The notes below the pieces were generated by a model. The model saw nothing but the letters and a program-made list of their open reading frames with translations, had not been told where the DNA came from and did not search any database. Positions 16,848 through 24,762 of a stretch of 44,173 nt of DNA are shown here, piece by piece (the stretch's first letter is position 1; each line of letters opens with the position of its first letter). The DNA is taken from the NCBI GenBank assembly GCA_026391555.1, contig JAPLEB010000096.1:1-44173 (forward strand). The letters run 5' to 3'. The DNA comes from Bacteroidia bacterium. Lineage in GTDB: Bacteria; Bacteroidota; Bacteroidia; Bacteroidales; VadinHA17. The position numbers and the translations under genes are program-made.

Positions 16848-18041
16848 ATGGGAAAAGTATTAGTTATCGGTGCCGGTGGAGTCGGAACAGTTGTAGTTCA
16901 TAAAATGGCTTCTCTGCCGGAGGTTTTTACAGAAATTATGTTAGTCAGCCGTACAAAATCCAAGTGCGATGCTATTGCTGAAAGAATTGGAAAAGACCGG
17001 ATTAAAACAGCACAGGTTGATGCTGATAATGTACCGCAACTTGTTAAACTGATCAGATCATTTAAGCCTGATATCGTGGTAAATGTTGCTTTGCCTTACC
17101 AGGATCTTCATATTATGGATGCCTGCCTTGAAACTGGTGTTGCATATCTTGATACGGCAAACTATGAACCACTTGAAGAGGCCAAATATGAATACAGCTG
17201 GCAATGGGCTTATATCGACCGGTATAAGAAGGCTGGAATTACTGCAATTCTTGGATGCGGTTTCGACCCCGGGGTTACTTCAATTTACACAGCCTATGCC
17301 GCTAAACACTATTTTGATGAATTGCATTACCTTGATATTGTTGATTGTAATGCAGGTGATCATGGCAAACCGTTTGCTACAAATTTTAATCCCGAAATAA
17401 ATATCAGGGAGGTGACACAAAAAGGTAAATACTGGGAAAATGGTAAATGGATAATAACCAAACCACATGAAATACATAAACCATTGAACTATCCGGAGAT
17501 TGGCCCGAAAGAATCATACGTTATAAATCATGAGGAACTTGAATCACTTGTTAAGAATTATCCGACTCTTAAACGTGCCCGGTTCTGGATGACATTCGGA
17601 CAGGAATATCTTACCCATCTGCGTGTAATCCAAAATATTGGAATGGCGGGCATTGAACCAATCATGTTTAATGGAATGGAGATAATCCCAATCCAGTTCC
17701 TGAAAGCAGTACTACCTGATCCGGGTGGATTGGGGGTAAACTATAAAGGTCAGACATCAATCGGATGCCGTATAAAAGGAATAAAGAACGGTAAGGAAAA
17801 AAACTATTATGTCTACAATAATTGCAGTCATGAGGCAGCTTACGCGGAGACAGGAGCGCAGGGAGTGAGCTATACAACAGGAGTGCCGGCAGCTATTGGA
17901 GCCATGATGTACCTTAAAGGCATCTGGAAAAAATCAGGTGTATTCAATGTTGAAGAGTTTGATCCTGATCCGTTTATGGCCGAATTGAACCGGTTGGGTT
18001 TACCTTGGGTGGAGTTGCATGATGTTGATTTGGAATTATAA
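16848..18041 (+). CDS. Carboxynorspermidine dehydrogenase (saccharopine dehydrogenase family)
   Basis: This 397-aa protein begins MGKVLVIGAGGVGTVVVHK, a Rossmann NAD(P) site. ALPYQDLHIMDACLETGVAYLDTANYE and ILGCGFDPGVTSIYTAYAAK follow, as in saccharopine-dehydrogenase-like carboxy(nor)spermidine synthases. It reductively condenses aspartate semialdehyde with putrescine or diaminopropane. The gene 166 bp downstream is the matching decarboxylase, so the pair makes spermidine or norspermidine without S-adenosylmethionine decarboxylase. Length is normal. Confidence 0.92.
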   Translation: MGKVLVIGAGGVGTVVVHKMASLPEVFTEIMLVSRTKSKCDAIAERIGKDRIKTAQVDADNVPQLVKLIRSFKPDIVVNVALPYQDLHIMDACLETGVAYLDTANYEPLEEAKYEYSWQWAYIDRYKKAGITAILGCGFDPGVTSIYTAYAAKHYFDELHYLDIVDCNAGDHGKPFATNFNPEINIREVTQKGKYWENGKWIITKPHEIHKPLNYPEIGPKESYVINHEELESLVKNYPTLKRARFWMTFGQEYLTHLRVIQNIGMAGIEPIMFNGMEIIPIQFLKAVLPDPGGLGVNYKGQTSIGCRIKGIKNGKEKNYYVYNNCSHEAAYAETGAQGVSYTTGVPAAIGAMMYLKGIWKKSGVFNVEEFDPDPFMAELNRLGLPWVELHDVDLEL

Positions 18042-18173
18042 AAAGTCTTTACGCCTTTCAGGCTGTCTTGCTCCCCGCGGTCGCTGTCTTAAGGTCTTGG
18101 CCTTCGGCCTGTCAAAATGGATCGAAGCGAAAGATAGCGAAGCGTTAAGAGTTGAAGACGGAGCGAAGCGACA

Positions 18174-18202
18174 GACAACAAGACAACAAGACAACAAGAC
18201 AA
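18174..18202 (+). repeat. Short 8-bp tandem repeat upstream of nspC
   Basis: GACAACAA is repeated three times plus a partial unit, ending 4 bp before the nspC ATG and so covering the usual ribosome-loading region. The rest of the 18042-18206 gap is GC-richer than its surroundings (for example GGAGCGAAGCGACAG) and non-coding. Confidence 0.75.
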
Positions 18203-18206
18203 TTTT

Positions 18207-19346
18207 ATGTCAATAGATTATAACAAAACACCATCTCCTTGTTATGTAATAGAGGAAGACAGATTTAGAAAAAATCTATCTCTGATAAAGCGCGTATCTG
18301 ACGGATCCGGCGCTGAGATAATCCTTGCATTCAAAGGATTTGCCATGTGGGGGGTTTTTCCCATTCTCAGGGAATATATTTCAGGCGCCGCTGCAAGTTC
18401 TGTGGATGAAGCACGTCTGTGTTTCGAAGAGATAGGTTCTCCTGCTCATACCTATTCTCCTGTATATAAGGAGAGTGAATTTCATTCAATTCTGAAATAC
18501 AGTTCTCATATTTCCTTTAATTCATTAAACCAGTTCAGAAAATATTCGAAATATTCACAAGTATCTTCGAAAAAAGTTTCAGCCGGATTGAGAATTAATC
18601 CTGAATATTCAGAGGTAAGCCATGGGTTATATAATCCATGTTCCCCCGGATCGAGACTGGGAGTAAACGCGGATGATCTGAAAAATGGTTTACCGGCAGG
18701 AATCGAAGGACTTCATTTTCACGTTCTTTTTGAATCAGACTCTTATGCTCTTGAGAAAGTCCTGCAGATTGTTGAAGTTAAATTCGGAAAGTTTTTCCCT
18801 CAGCTGAAGTGGATCAATATGGGTGGTGGACATCTGATGACCAGAAAAGATTATGATGTTGATCATCTTATAGAAATTCTTAAAAGATTCCGTGAGAAAT
18901 CTGGTCTTCATGTCATTCTTGAACCGGGAAGCGCTTTTGCATGGGAAACAGGAGAATTAGTTGCGACTGTTGAAGATATAGTTGAAAACCAGGGAATTAA
19001 AACGGCTATTTTAGATGTCTCTTTTACTGCTCACATGCCCGATTGTCTCGAAATGCCATACAAACCTAAAATAGACGGTGCAACTGACCCGGTTACCGGA
19101 AAACCAACTTACAGGATGGGAGGTAACTCATGTTTGGCAGGTGATGTAATGGGTGAATGGTCTTTTGAAAAGGAACTTAAACCAGGTGACAGGATAATCT
19201 TCCAGGATATGATCCATTATACAATGGTGAAGACTACTACATTCAACGGTGTGCACCATCCATCTATCGGCATCTGGACGATGGAGGGCAAATTCAAATT
19301 AATTAAGGAATTTGGCTACGAAGACTATAAAAACCGATTGTCATAA
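18207..19346 (+). CDS. nspC: Carboxynorspermidine decarboxylase
   Basis: This 379-aa fold-type III PLP decarboxylase is related to LysA. The PLP-lysine block is ILAFKGFAMWG (about residues 39-49). GLHFHVLFESD, WINMGGGHLM and VILEPGSAFAWETGELVATV line the active site, and GNSCLAGDVMGEW holds the catalytic Cys from the partner subunit. It removes CO2 from carboxy(nor)spermidine, completing the pathway begun by the upstream dehydrogenase. The order dehydrogenase-decarboxylase is the usual one. The start is ATG 18207 directly after the tandem repeat. Confidence 0.94.
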   Translation: MSIDYNKTPSPCYVIEEDRFRKNLSLIKRVSDGSGAEIILAFKGFAMWGVFPILREYISGAAASSVDEARLCFEEIGSPAHTYSPVYKESEFHSILKYSSHISFNSLNQFRKYSKYSQVSSKKVSAGLRINPEYSEVSHGLYNPCSPGSRLGVNADDLKNGLPAGIEGLHFHVLFESDSYALEKVLQIVEVKFGKFFPQLKWINMGGGHLMTRKDYDVDHLIEILKRFREKSGLHVILEPGSAFAWETGELVATVEDIVENQGIKTAILDVSFTAHMPDCLEMPYKPKIDGATDPVTGKPTYRMGGNSCLAGDVMGEWSFEKELKPGDRIIFQDMIHYTMVKTTTFNGVHHPSIGIWTMEGKFKLIKEFGYEDYKNRLS

Positions 19347-19593
19347 AACGTGGCTGCTAGTGTATTCTTCCAGTTGCCTGATTGTTTTATAATCGGCTAA
19401 ATTGTTTTTCGCTGATTTTTTAAGTCTGGTTGAAGCTTCAGCGGGTTTCTCACTGTTACGGCCAGGGATCAGTACATTTTTACTCTGATTTAACGATCAA
19501 ATAGCTTAATTAAGTGATTTTTCATTTTTTTGTAATATATTTAAGCTGTTCAGAAAAGAGGACTTCCTTATTCAATCATTTAGAAATTTTTCT

Positions 19594-21069
19594 ATGAACA
19601 ACAAAACTCCAATTGCTCTCTGCGCGTCATGTGCTTTGATTTCATTCCAGGCTATTGCCCAAAAATCTGAACCTGCAAAAACCAAACTTCCAAATATTGT
19701 ATTAATCTTCATCGATGACATGGGATATGGTGATGTTGGTTGCTTCGGGGCTACCCAATATAACACTCCAAACATAGACAGGCTGGCCTCAACGGGAATG
19801 CGATTCACTAATTTCTATGTGGCACAGGCTGTAAGCAGTGCTTCACGTGCCGGACTTTTAACAGGATGTTATTCAAACCGGGTGGGTATTTCAGGAGCTC
19901 TGATGCCATATGATAGCATCGGGATTAATGCAGATGAACAATTAATACCTGAATTGCTTTCACCAAGAGGTTACAAAAATGCAATCGTTGGTAAATGGCA
20001 CCTTGGCCATCATTATCAGTTTTTGCCTTTGCAAAATGGCTTCCAGGAATATTTTGGCCTTCCGTATTCCAATGATATGTGGCCGGTCGATTATGACGGT
20101 AAACCTGCAACAAAAGATAAGAGTCCCGGGAAATTAAGGTACCCGCCTCTTCCCCTGATCAGGGGCAATGAAAAAATCAGGGTGATAGAAACACTTGAAG
20201 ATCAGGCACAACTCACAACCTTATATACTGAGTATGCAGTTGATTTTATTAACAGGAACAAAAAGAACCCATTCTTTTTATACCTGGCCCATTCCATGAC
20301 TCATGTTCCCCTGGCCGTCTCCGATAAATTCAAAGGAAAAAGTAAACAGGGACTTTTTGGCGATGTTGTCATGGAAATTGACTGGTCGGTGGGCGAAATA
20401 ATGAAAACACTCCAAAAAAACGGGCTTACCGAAAATACCCTGGTAATATTCACGACCGATAACGGGCCATGGTTAAATTTTGGGAATCATGCCGGTTCGG
20501 CCGGAGGACTTCGTGAAGGCAAAGGTTGCAGTTGGGAGGGTGGACAACGCGTGCCCTGTATAATGTCATGGCCCGCAAAAATTCCTTCAGGTTTAATATG
20601 CAATAATATTGCTTCCACTATTGATATACTGCCGACATTTTGTGCTATTACCGGTTCAGCTTTACCTGCCGGGAAGATTGACGGGGTAAATATCATGTCA
20701 TTGCTTGAAGGGAATTTTGATGCCAATCCGCGGGATGTCTTTTATTATTTTTACCGGAAAAACAGTCTTGAAGGTGTAAGGAAAGGACAATGGAAATTAA
20801 TGCTCCCTCATACCTATCGTTCATACGAAGGTAAAATGCCCGGCAATGATGGCTGGCCCGGGCAATACAGCAATGGAAAAACAGATTATGCTCTTTATGA
20901 CCTTCGGCGCGATCCGGGTGAGCGTTACGACATAATGGAGCTATACCCTGCAGTAGTTGATGACCTGAAAAAACTTGCTGATGAAATGAGACAGGATCTG
21001 GGAGATGAGAATTATTCTTTGCCTGGGGTAAACTCCCGTAAGCCGGGCTCAATAAAAAAACAAAACTAA
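19594..21069 (+). CDS. Sulfatase 1, Ser-type with variant motif SSASR
   Basis: This 491-aa secreted sulfatase has a signal peptide ending near AIAQ. Metal ligands are in IDDMGYGD (Asp41-Asp42). The formylglycine motif is SSASR (81-85), so the modified residue would be a Ser and the usual Pro is replaced by Ala. KWHLGHH (about 134-140) and TTDNGPW give the remaining active-site Lys/His and metal Asp-Asn. LYDLRRDPGERYD is the usual C-terminal strand. It hydrolyses sulfate esters of an unidentified glycan in the periplasm or at the surface. It is followed 18 bp later by a second sulfatase, with the maturase convergent beyond. Confidence 0.9.
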   Translation: MNNKTPIALCASCALISFQAIAQKSEPAKTKLPNIVLIFIDDMGYGDVGCFGATQYNTPNIDRLASTGMRFTNFYVAQAVSSASRAGLLTGCYSNRVGISGALMPYDSIGINADEQLIPELLSPRGYKNAIVGKWHLGHHYQFLPLQNGFQEYFGLPYSNDMWPVDYDGKPATKDKSPGKLRYPPLPLIRGNEKIRVIETLEDQAQLTTLYTEYAVDFINRNKKNPFFLYLAHSMTHVPLAVSDKFKGKSKQGLFGDVVMEIDWSVGEIMKTLQKNGLTENTLVIFTTDNGPWLNFGNHAGSAGGLREGKGCSWEGGQRVPCIMSWPAKIPSGLICNNIASTIDILPTFCAITGSALPAGKIDGVNIMSLLEGNFDANPRDVFYYFYRKNSLEGVRKGQWKLMLPHTYRSYEGKMPGNDGWPGQYSNGKTDYALYDLRRDPGERYDIMELYPAVVDDLKKLADEMRQDLGDENYSLPGVNSRKPGSIKKQN

Positions 21070-21087
21070 TTAATAACTCTTAATATC

Positions 21088-22689
21088 ATGATTAACACTA
21101 CATCCAACACGATTATTTATAGTGGTTTATCGGCTCTTTTTGGTATAGGAATCAGTGTACCACTTCAAGGACAGAACCATGTCAAGTCAACCCCTGTTCA
21201 AAAGTCGCGGCCCAATATCGTCTATATCATGAGCGACGACCATGCTTACCAGGCCATCAGCGCCTATGGCGGGCCACTGAAAAATTTTGCACAAACGCCA
21301 AACATCGACAGGATAGCAGCTAACGGGATGCGATTCAACCGGTGTCTGGTTACTAATTCTATATCAGGGCCTTGCCGGGCTGTAATATTAACCGGCAAAT
21401 ACAGCCACCTGAATGGTTTTCTTTCAAATGACAGACAACCCGCATTTGACGGATCCCAGCAAACTTTCCCGAAACTTCTTCAGGCAGCAGGTTATAATAC
21501 AGCTATTATAGGCAAATGGCATCTCGGATCTGATCCGACAGGATTTGACCAATGGGATATATTGCCGGGGCAGGGAAATTATTACAACCCTGATTTTATA
21601 AATAAGGATGGACGATATATCGTACAAGGCTATGTGACGGAAATAATTACAAAAAAGAGTCTGGAATGGCTGAAAGAGGCAAAGGAGTCTGGAAAACCAT
21701 TTATGCTGATGATGCACCACAAAGCCCCGCATCGCGAATGGCAACCAGGTCCAAATGAATTATCTCTTTATAAAGATATTACGTTTCCAGAGCCTTCAAC
21801 CCTGTTTGACGACTATTCTAATCGAGGTACGGCAGAGAATACTCAAGACATGTCTATTTCGAAAACCATGCGGATTGAAGAGGATAACAAGATGTACAAG
21901 GATCGTTCAAAGATGAAAACTACCGGACTCAACCGGATGACTCCTGAACAAATGGCAGCATGGAATAATATCTATGATCCAATTATCAGACATTTCTATG
22001 AAGCCAATCTGTCGGGTGATGATCTGGTTCGCTTTAAATACCAGCGTTATCTACAGGATTATCTTGCATGTATCGCGGCTGTTGATAAGAGTGTAGGTGA
22101 GGTTCTGGACTTCCTGAAGGAAAACGGCCTCGATAAAAATACAATAGTTATCTATGCCTCCGACCAGGGATTCTACCTTGGAGAACATGGCTGGTTCGAC
22201 AAACGGTGGATGTTTGAACAGTCATACCGGACTCCTCTTCTTATTCAATGGCCGGGTGTTACAAAGCCAGGAAGCGTTAATAAAGATATGGTCTCCAACA
22301 TCGACCTTGCGGAAACGTTTCTCGATATGGCAGGGGTCAAAGTTCCTGAAGATATGCAGGGAATGAGCATGGTAAGCATTTTAAAAGGAAATACACCTTC
22401 AGATTGGAGAAAAGAACATTATTATCATTATTATGAATACCCCGGTCCCCACATGGTTAAGCGCCATTACGGGATGAGTACTGAAAGGTATAAACTCATT
22501 CATTATTACTATGATATTGACGAATGGGAACTCTATGATATTAAGGCAGATCCGCAGGAAATGAAGAATGTTTACAATGATCCGGCTTATGCTTCTGTAA
22601 AAGCTGATCTACATAAACAATTGGAAAAGCTAATGATAAAATACAAAGACAGCGACTCTCTGGCAAAATCGTTTTTACCAACAAAATAG
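21088..22689 (+). CDS. Sulfatase 2, Ser-type motif SGPCR (GlcNAc-6-sulfatase-like)
   Basis: This 533-aa secreted sulfatase has metal ligands in MSDDHAYQ (Asp50-Asp51). The formylglycine motif is SGPCR (Ser93), preceded by TNSI. The order N-S-I-S/C-G-P-x-R-A and the later [20 protein letters not shown] are characteristic of the S1 subgroup containing Bacteroides GlcNAc-6-O-sulfatases, so a 6-O-sulfated aminosugar is a reasonable guess. An N-terminal hydrophobic segment acts as signal peptide. It is co-directional with sulfatase 1 (18-bp gap). Confidence 0.9.
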   Translation: MINTTSNTIIYSGLSALFGIGISVPLQGQNHVKSTPVQKSRPNIVYIMSDDHAYQAISAYGGPLKNFAQTPNIDRIAANGMRFNRCLVTNSISGPCRAVILTGKYSHLNGFLSNDRQPAFDGSQQTFPKLLQAAGYNTAIIGKWHLGSDPTGFDQWDILPGQGNYYNPDFINKDGRYIVQGYVTEIITKKSLEWLKEAKESGKPFMLMMHHKAPHREWQPGPNELSLYKDITFPEPSTLFDDYSNRGTAENTQDMSISKTMRIEEDNKMYKDRSKMKTTGLNRMTPEQMAAWNNIYDPIIRHFYEANLSGDDLVRFKYQRYLQDYLACIAAVDKSVGEVLDFLKENGLDKNTIVIYASDQGFYLGEHGWFDKRWMFEQSYRTPLLIQWPGVTKPGSVNKDMVSNIDLAETFLDMAGVKVPEDMQGMSMVSILKGNTPSDWRKEHYYHYYEYPGPHMVKRHYGMSTERYKLIHYYYDIDEWELYDIKADPQEMKNVYNDPAYASVKADLHKQLEKLMIKYKDSDSLAKSFLPTK

Positions 22690-22692
22690 ATC

Positions 22693-22746
22693 CCTCAGCC
22701 TCAGCCTCAGCCTCAGCCTCAGCCTCAGCCTCAGCCTCAGCCTCAG
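22693..22746. repeat. Hexanucleotide microsatellite (CCTCAG)9
   Basis: Nine perfect copies of CCTCAG lie between the convergent sulfatase 2 and maturase genes. The maturase stop codon lies in the last unit. On the maturase strand every unit supplies an in-frame TGA, so length change adds or removes back-up stops but does not alter the protein. Confidence 0.97.
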
Positions 22747-24095
22747 ACTGAGTATAGCGGTTTTTCCATACAGCAGACCTTAAACTTCTTCCCGCTGCCA
22801 CATGGACATGGATCATTCCTTTCGGGAGTCACAGGCTTTATAACCTGGTTGTCCTTGTTCCTGATCCACTTCATCACATTTGCCGGCGCTCTCTTATTCT
22901 TAAGCTCTTTCGCCATATATTCCATGTATGGTTCCACATGATGGAAAAATATTTTGTAACCCTCGCACAAATAGTTTAAACCTGGTTTCCCATCAGGTGT
23001 ATTAATGAACCTGTGTTTTGGGCATTCACCATGGCAGGCATACCGGACATCGCACTGCAGGCAATATCGCGGCAGCTTGTTACGCTTATCAATTCCAAAA
23101 TCAAACTGACGTTGGGACTTCACCATGTCAATCATAGGTTTCTCTGTGATATTTCCCAGGAAATATTCGGGATAAACATAATGATCGCATGAAAAAATAT
23201 CTCCGTTATGCTCCATTACAAGAGCATCTCCGCATGTTTCAGAAAAAACACACAGGCCCGGCATCTCGCCAACATAATTAGCAAGGGTCGTATCGAAAAT
23301 CTGAACATAGTACCTTGCAACATCATTTCGTACCCATTCATTGAAAATGGTAATCATGAACTTGCCAAAATCTTTCCCATTTACCGACCATTCTGTAACC
23401 GAAGCATCGGCACCGAAGCGAGGAGCCACCAGATTTAAACTTCCCTCTTTCGGTCGATTGGCAACTCTTTCTACAATTGGCAGGAACTGAATAAATCCGC
23501 TGCCTATGCGTTTCAGGAACCTGTATGTTTCGGATGCGAAATGTACATTATAGCTGTTTACACAGCTGAGTGTATTAAATTCTACCTTGTTCTTATGAAG
23601 CAACTCAACACCTTTCATTGCCCTCTTAAAAGAAGGTCCTCCTGAAAATGTTTTCCTGTAACGGTCGTGGTTGTGTTCTTCACCATCAATAGAGATTCCT
23701 ACAAGTATATTGTTATCTGTAAAGAATTTACACCAGTCATCATTAAGCCTGGTCCCATTGGTCTGAAAAGCGTTCTCGATAGTTTTTCCGGCGGAATATT
23801 TCTTCTCCAGTTCAATAACTTTTTTGAAATAATCCAGACCCAGAAGTGTTGGTTCTCCTCCCTGCCAGGTAAATGTTACAACAGGCACCTGTTGCGCTTC
23901 GATATACTGTTTTATGAAATATTCTAAAAGTTCCTCTGATAGCCGGAAATCATTTTTCCCCGGAAAAAGTTTCTTCTTTTCAAGATAGTAGCAATAGGTA
24001 CAGTTTAAATTACATATTGGACCTGTGGGCTTTACCATTACGTTGAAGGCATTTGGCCTTCGGAGTTTTAATGCATCTGTGAAAAGGATATCCAT
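22743..24095 (-). CDS. Anaerobic sulfatase-maturating radical SAM enzyme (anSME)
   Basis: This protein of about 450 aa is a radical SAM/SPASM enzyme that oxidises the Cys or Ser of sulfatase motifs to formylglycine without O2. The SAM cluster motif is CNLNCTYC (Cys28, Cys32, Cys35), with YYLEKK next. FTWQGGEPTLLG, FQTNGTRLND and ISIDGEE complete the barrel. The SPASM cysteines are in CGDALVMEHNGDIFSCDHYVYP and CLQCDVRYACHGECPKHR. A C-terminal SEC-C-like zinc motif, DPCPCGSGKKFKVCC, follows. I chose ATG 24095 (MDILFTDALKLRRP); a 12-residue extension is possible. It serves the six sulfatases in this window, four of which have Ser-type motifs. Confidence 0.95.
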   Translation of the reverse strand: MDILFTDALKLRRPNAFNVMVKPTGPICNLNCTYCYYLEKKKLFPGKNDFRLSEELLEYFIKQYIEAQQVPVVTFTWQGGEPTLLGLDYFKKVIELEKKYSAGKTIENAFQTNGTRLNDDWCKFFTDNNILVGISIDGEEHNHDRYRKTFSGGPSFKRAMKGVELLHKNKVEFNTLSCVNSYNVHFASETYRFLKRIGSGFIQFLPIVERVANRPKEGSLNLVAPRFGADASVTEWSVNGKDFGKFMITIFNEWVRNDVARYYVQIFDTTLANYVGEMPGLCVFSETCGDALVMEHNGDIFSCDHYVYPEYFLGNITEKPMIDMVKSQRQFDFGIDKRNKLPRYCLQCDVRYACHGECPKHRFINTPDGKPGLNYLCEGYKIFFHHVEPYMEYMAKELKNKRAPANVMKWIRNKDNQVIKPVTPERNDPCPCGSGKKFKVCCMEKPLYSV

Positions 24096-24131
24096 GAGTT
24101 GGTGCAGATTATATAAGATACAAAAATACAA

Positions 24132-24487
24132 TTATCATTTAGATGAGCAAATGCCTGTGACCATGGTCAACGAATTTAAATTTTAATGTGTATCCGAATT
24201 CATGTAGATAAGCTCTTTGATTTTTCTATTCGTGGTGAGATTACCTTCGATGAGCTCATCGCGCAGGAGCGGGACTCAGTTCCTCATTTCCCTGCGCATC
24301 ATTACTACTAATGACAACATTTTTCAGATGGACTGTTTCTGGAGCAGGAGATTCCTCATTAATCCACCGCAAACAAATCTCAAGCCATAGGGAAATACCA
24401 GCTTAAGGTGGATGAATGAGGAATCTCATGCTTGCATTTCCGTATCGCTAAATCATTTTCACTTTGAGGTAACCGTCCCGCACACAG
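24132..24487. other. Non-coding interval with inverted repeats
   Basis: No gene is visible. A 14-bp palindrome CGATGAGCTCATCG lies at 24248-24261, and GCGCAGG/CCTGCGC (24261-24267, 24291-24297) forms another stem. The most striking element is the 21-bp inverted repeat listed separately at 24348-24427. Confidence 0.6.
24348..24427. repeat. MITE-like inverted repeat, 21-bp arms
   Basis: The left arm (24348-24368) begins GAGATTCCTCATT and the right arm (24407-24427) ends AATGAGGAATCTC. They are complementary with one mismatch and enclose a 38-bp loop. The GAGATTCCTC / GAGGAATCTC ends recur at 40265-40448, so both belong to one dispersed family. Confidence 0.8.
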
Positions 24488-24682
24488 CTAAAATATCATA
24501 TCGTCATGTATGCAGTTACTAACTGAAGCTAAGAGGTTTAGCTGGTTGTCAAGCTCTCGAAGAAGTAATAACCCGCCATCGCTGCTTATGCGGTCACCAC
24601 TAAACCTAAGATCAATATTTTTACCTTGTATGGGAAAAAGGATAATTTCGGGTGCGGTAATTTTAGATTTTTTGTCTATCAT
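24488..24682 (-). pseudogene. IS1380-family transposase, N-terminal fragment
   Basis: The 64-aa frame contains IDLRFSGDRISSDGGLLLLRELD, close to the conserved start of IS1380 transposases (ISSDGGLLLLRE). It stops after IHDDMIF, whereas the family runs on for 400 aa or more. No matching 3' portion is visible in the interval to its left, so this is a deletion remnant. Confidence 0.75.
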
Positions 24683-24762
24683 TGTACAAAGGGGTTATTT
24701 TGTTGTAACGACTTTAAATATAGCTATATAAGTTATAAATAAAGAAGAAACCCCCCTTTTTT

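Noticed and set aside
22541-22816. Minus-strand frame with an (EA)n tract
   Set aside because: The EA tract is the translated hexamer microsatellite; the frame overlaps sulfatase 2 and anSME.
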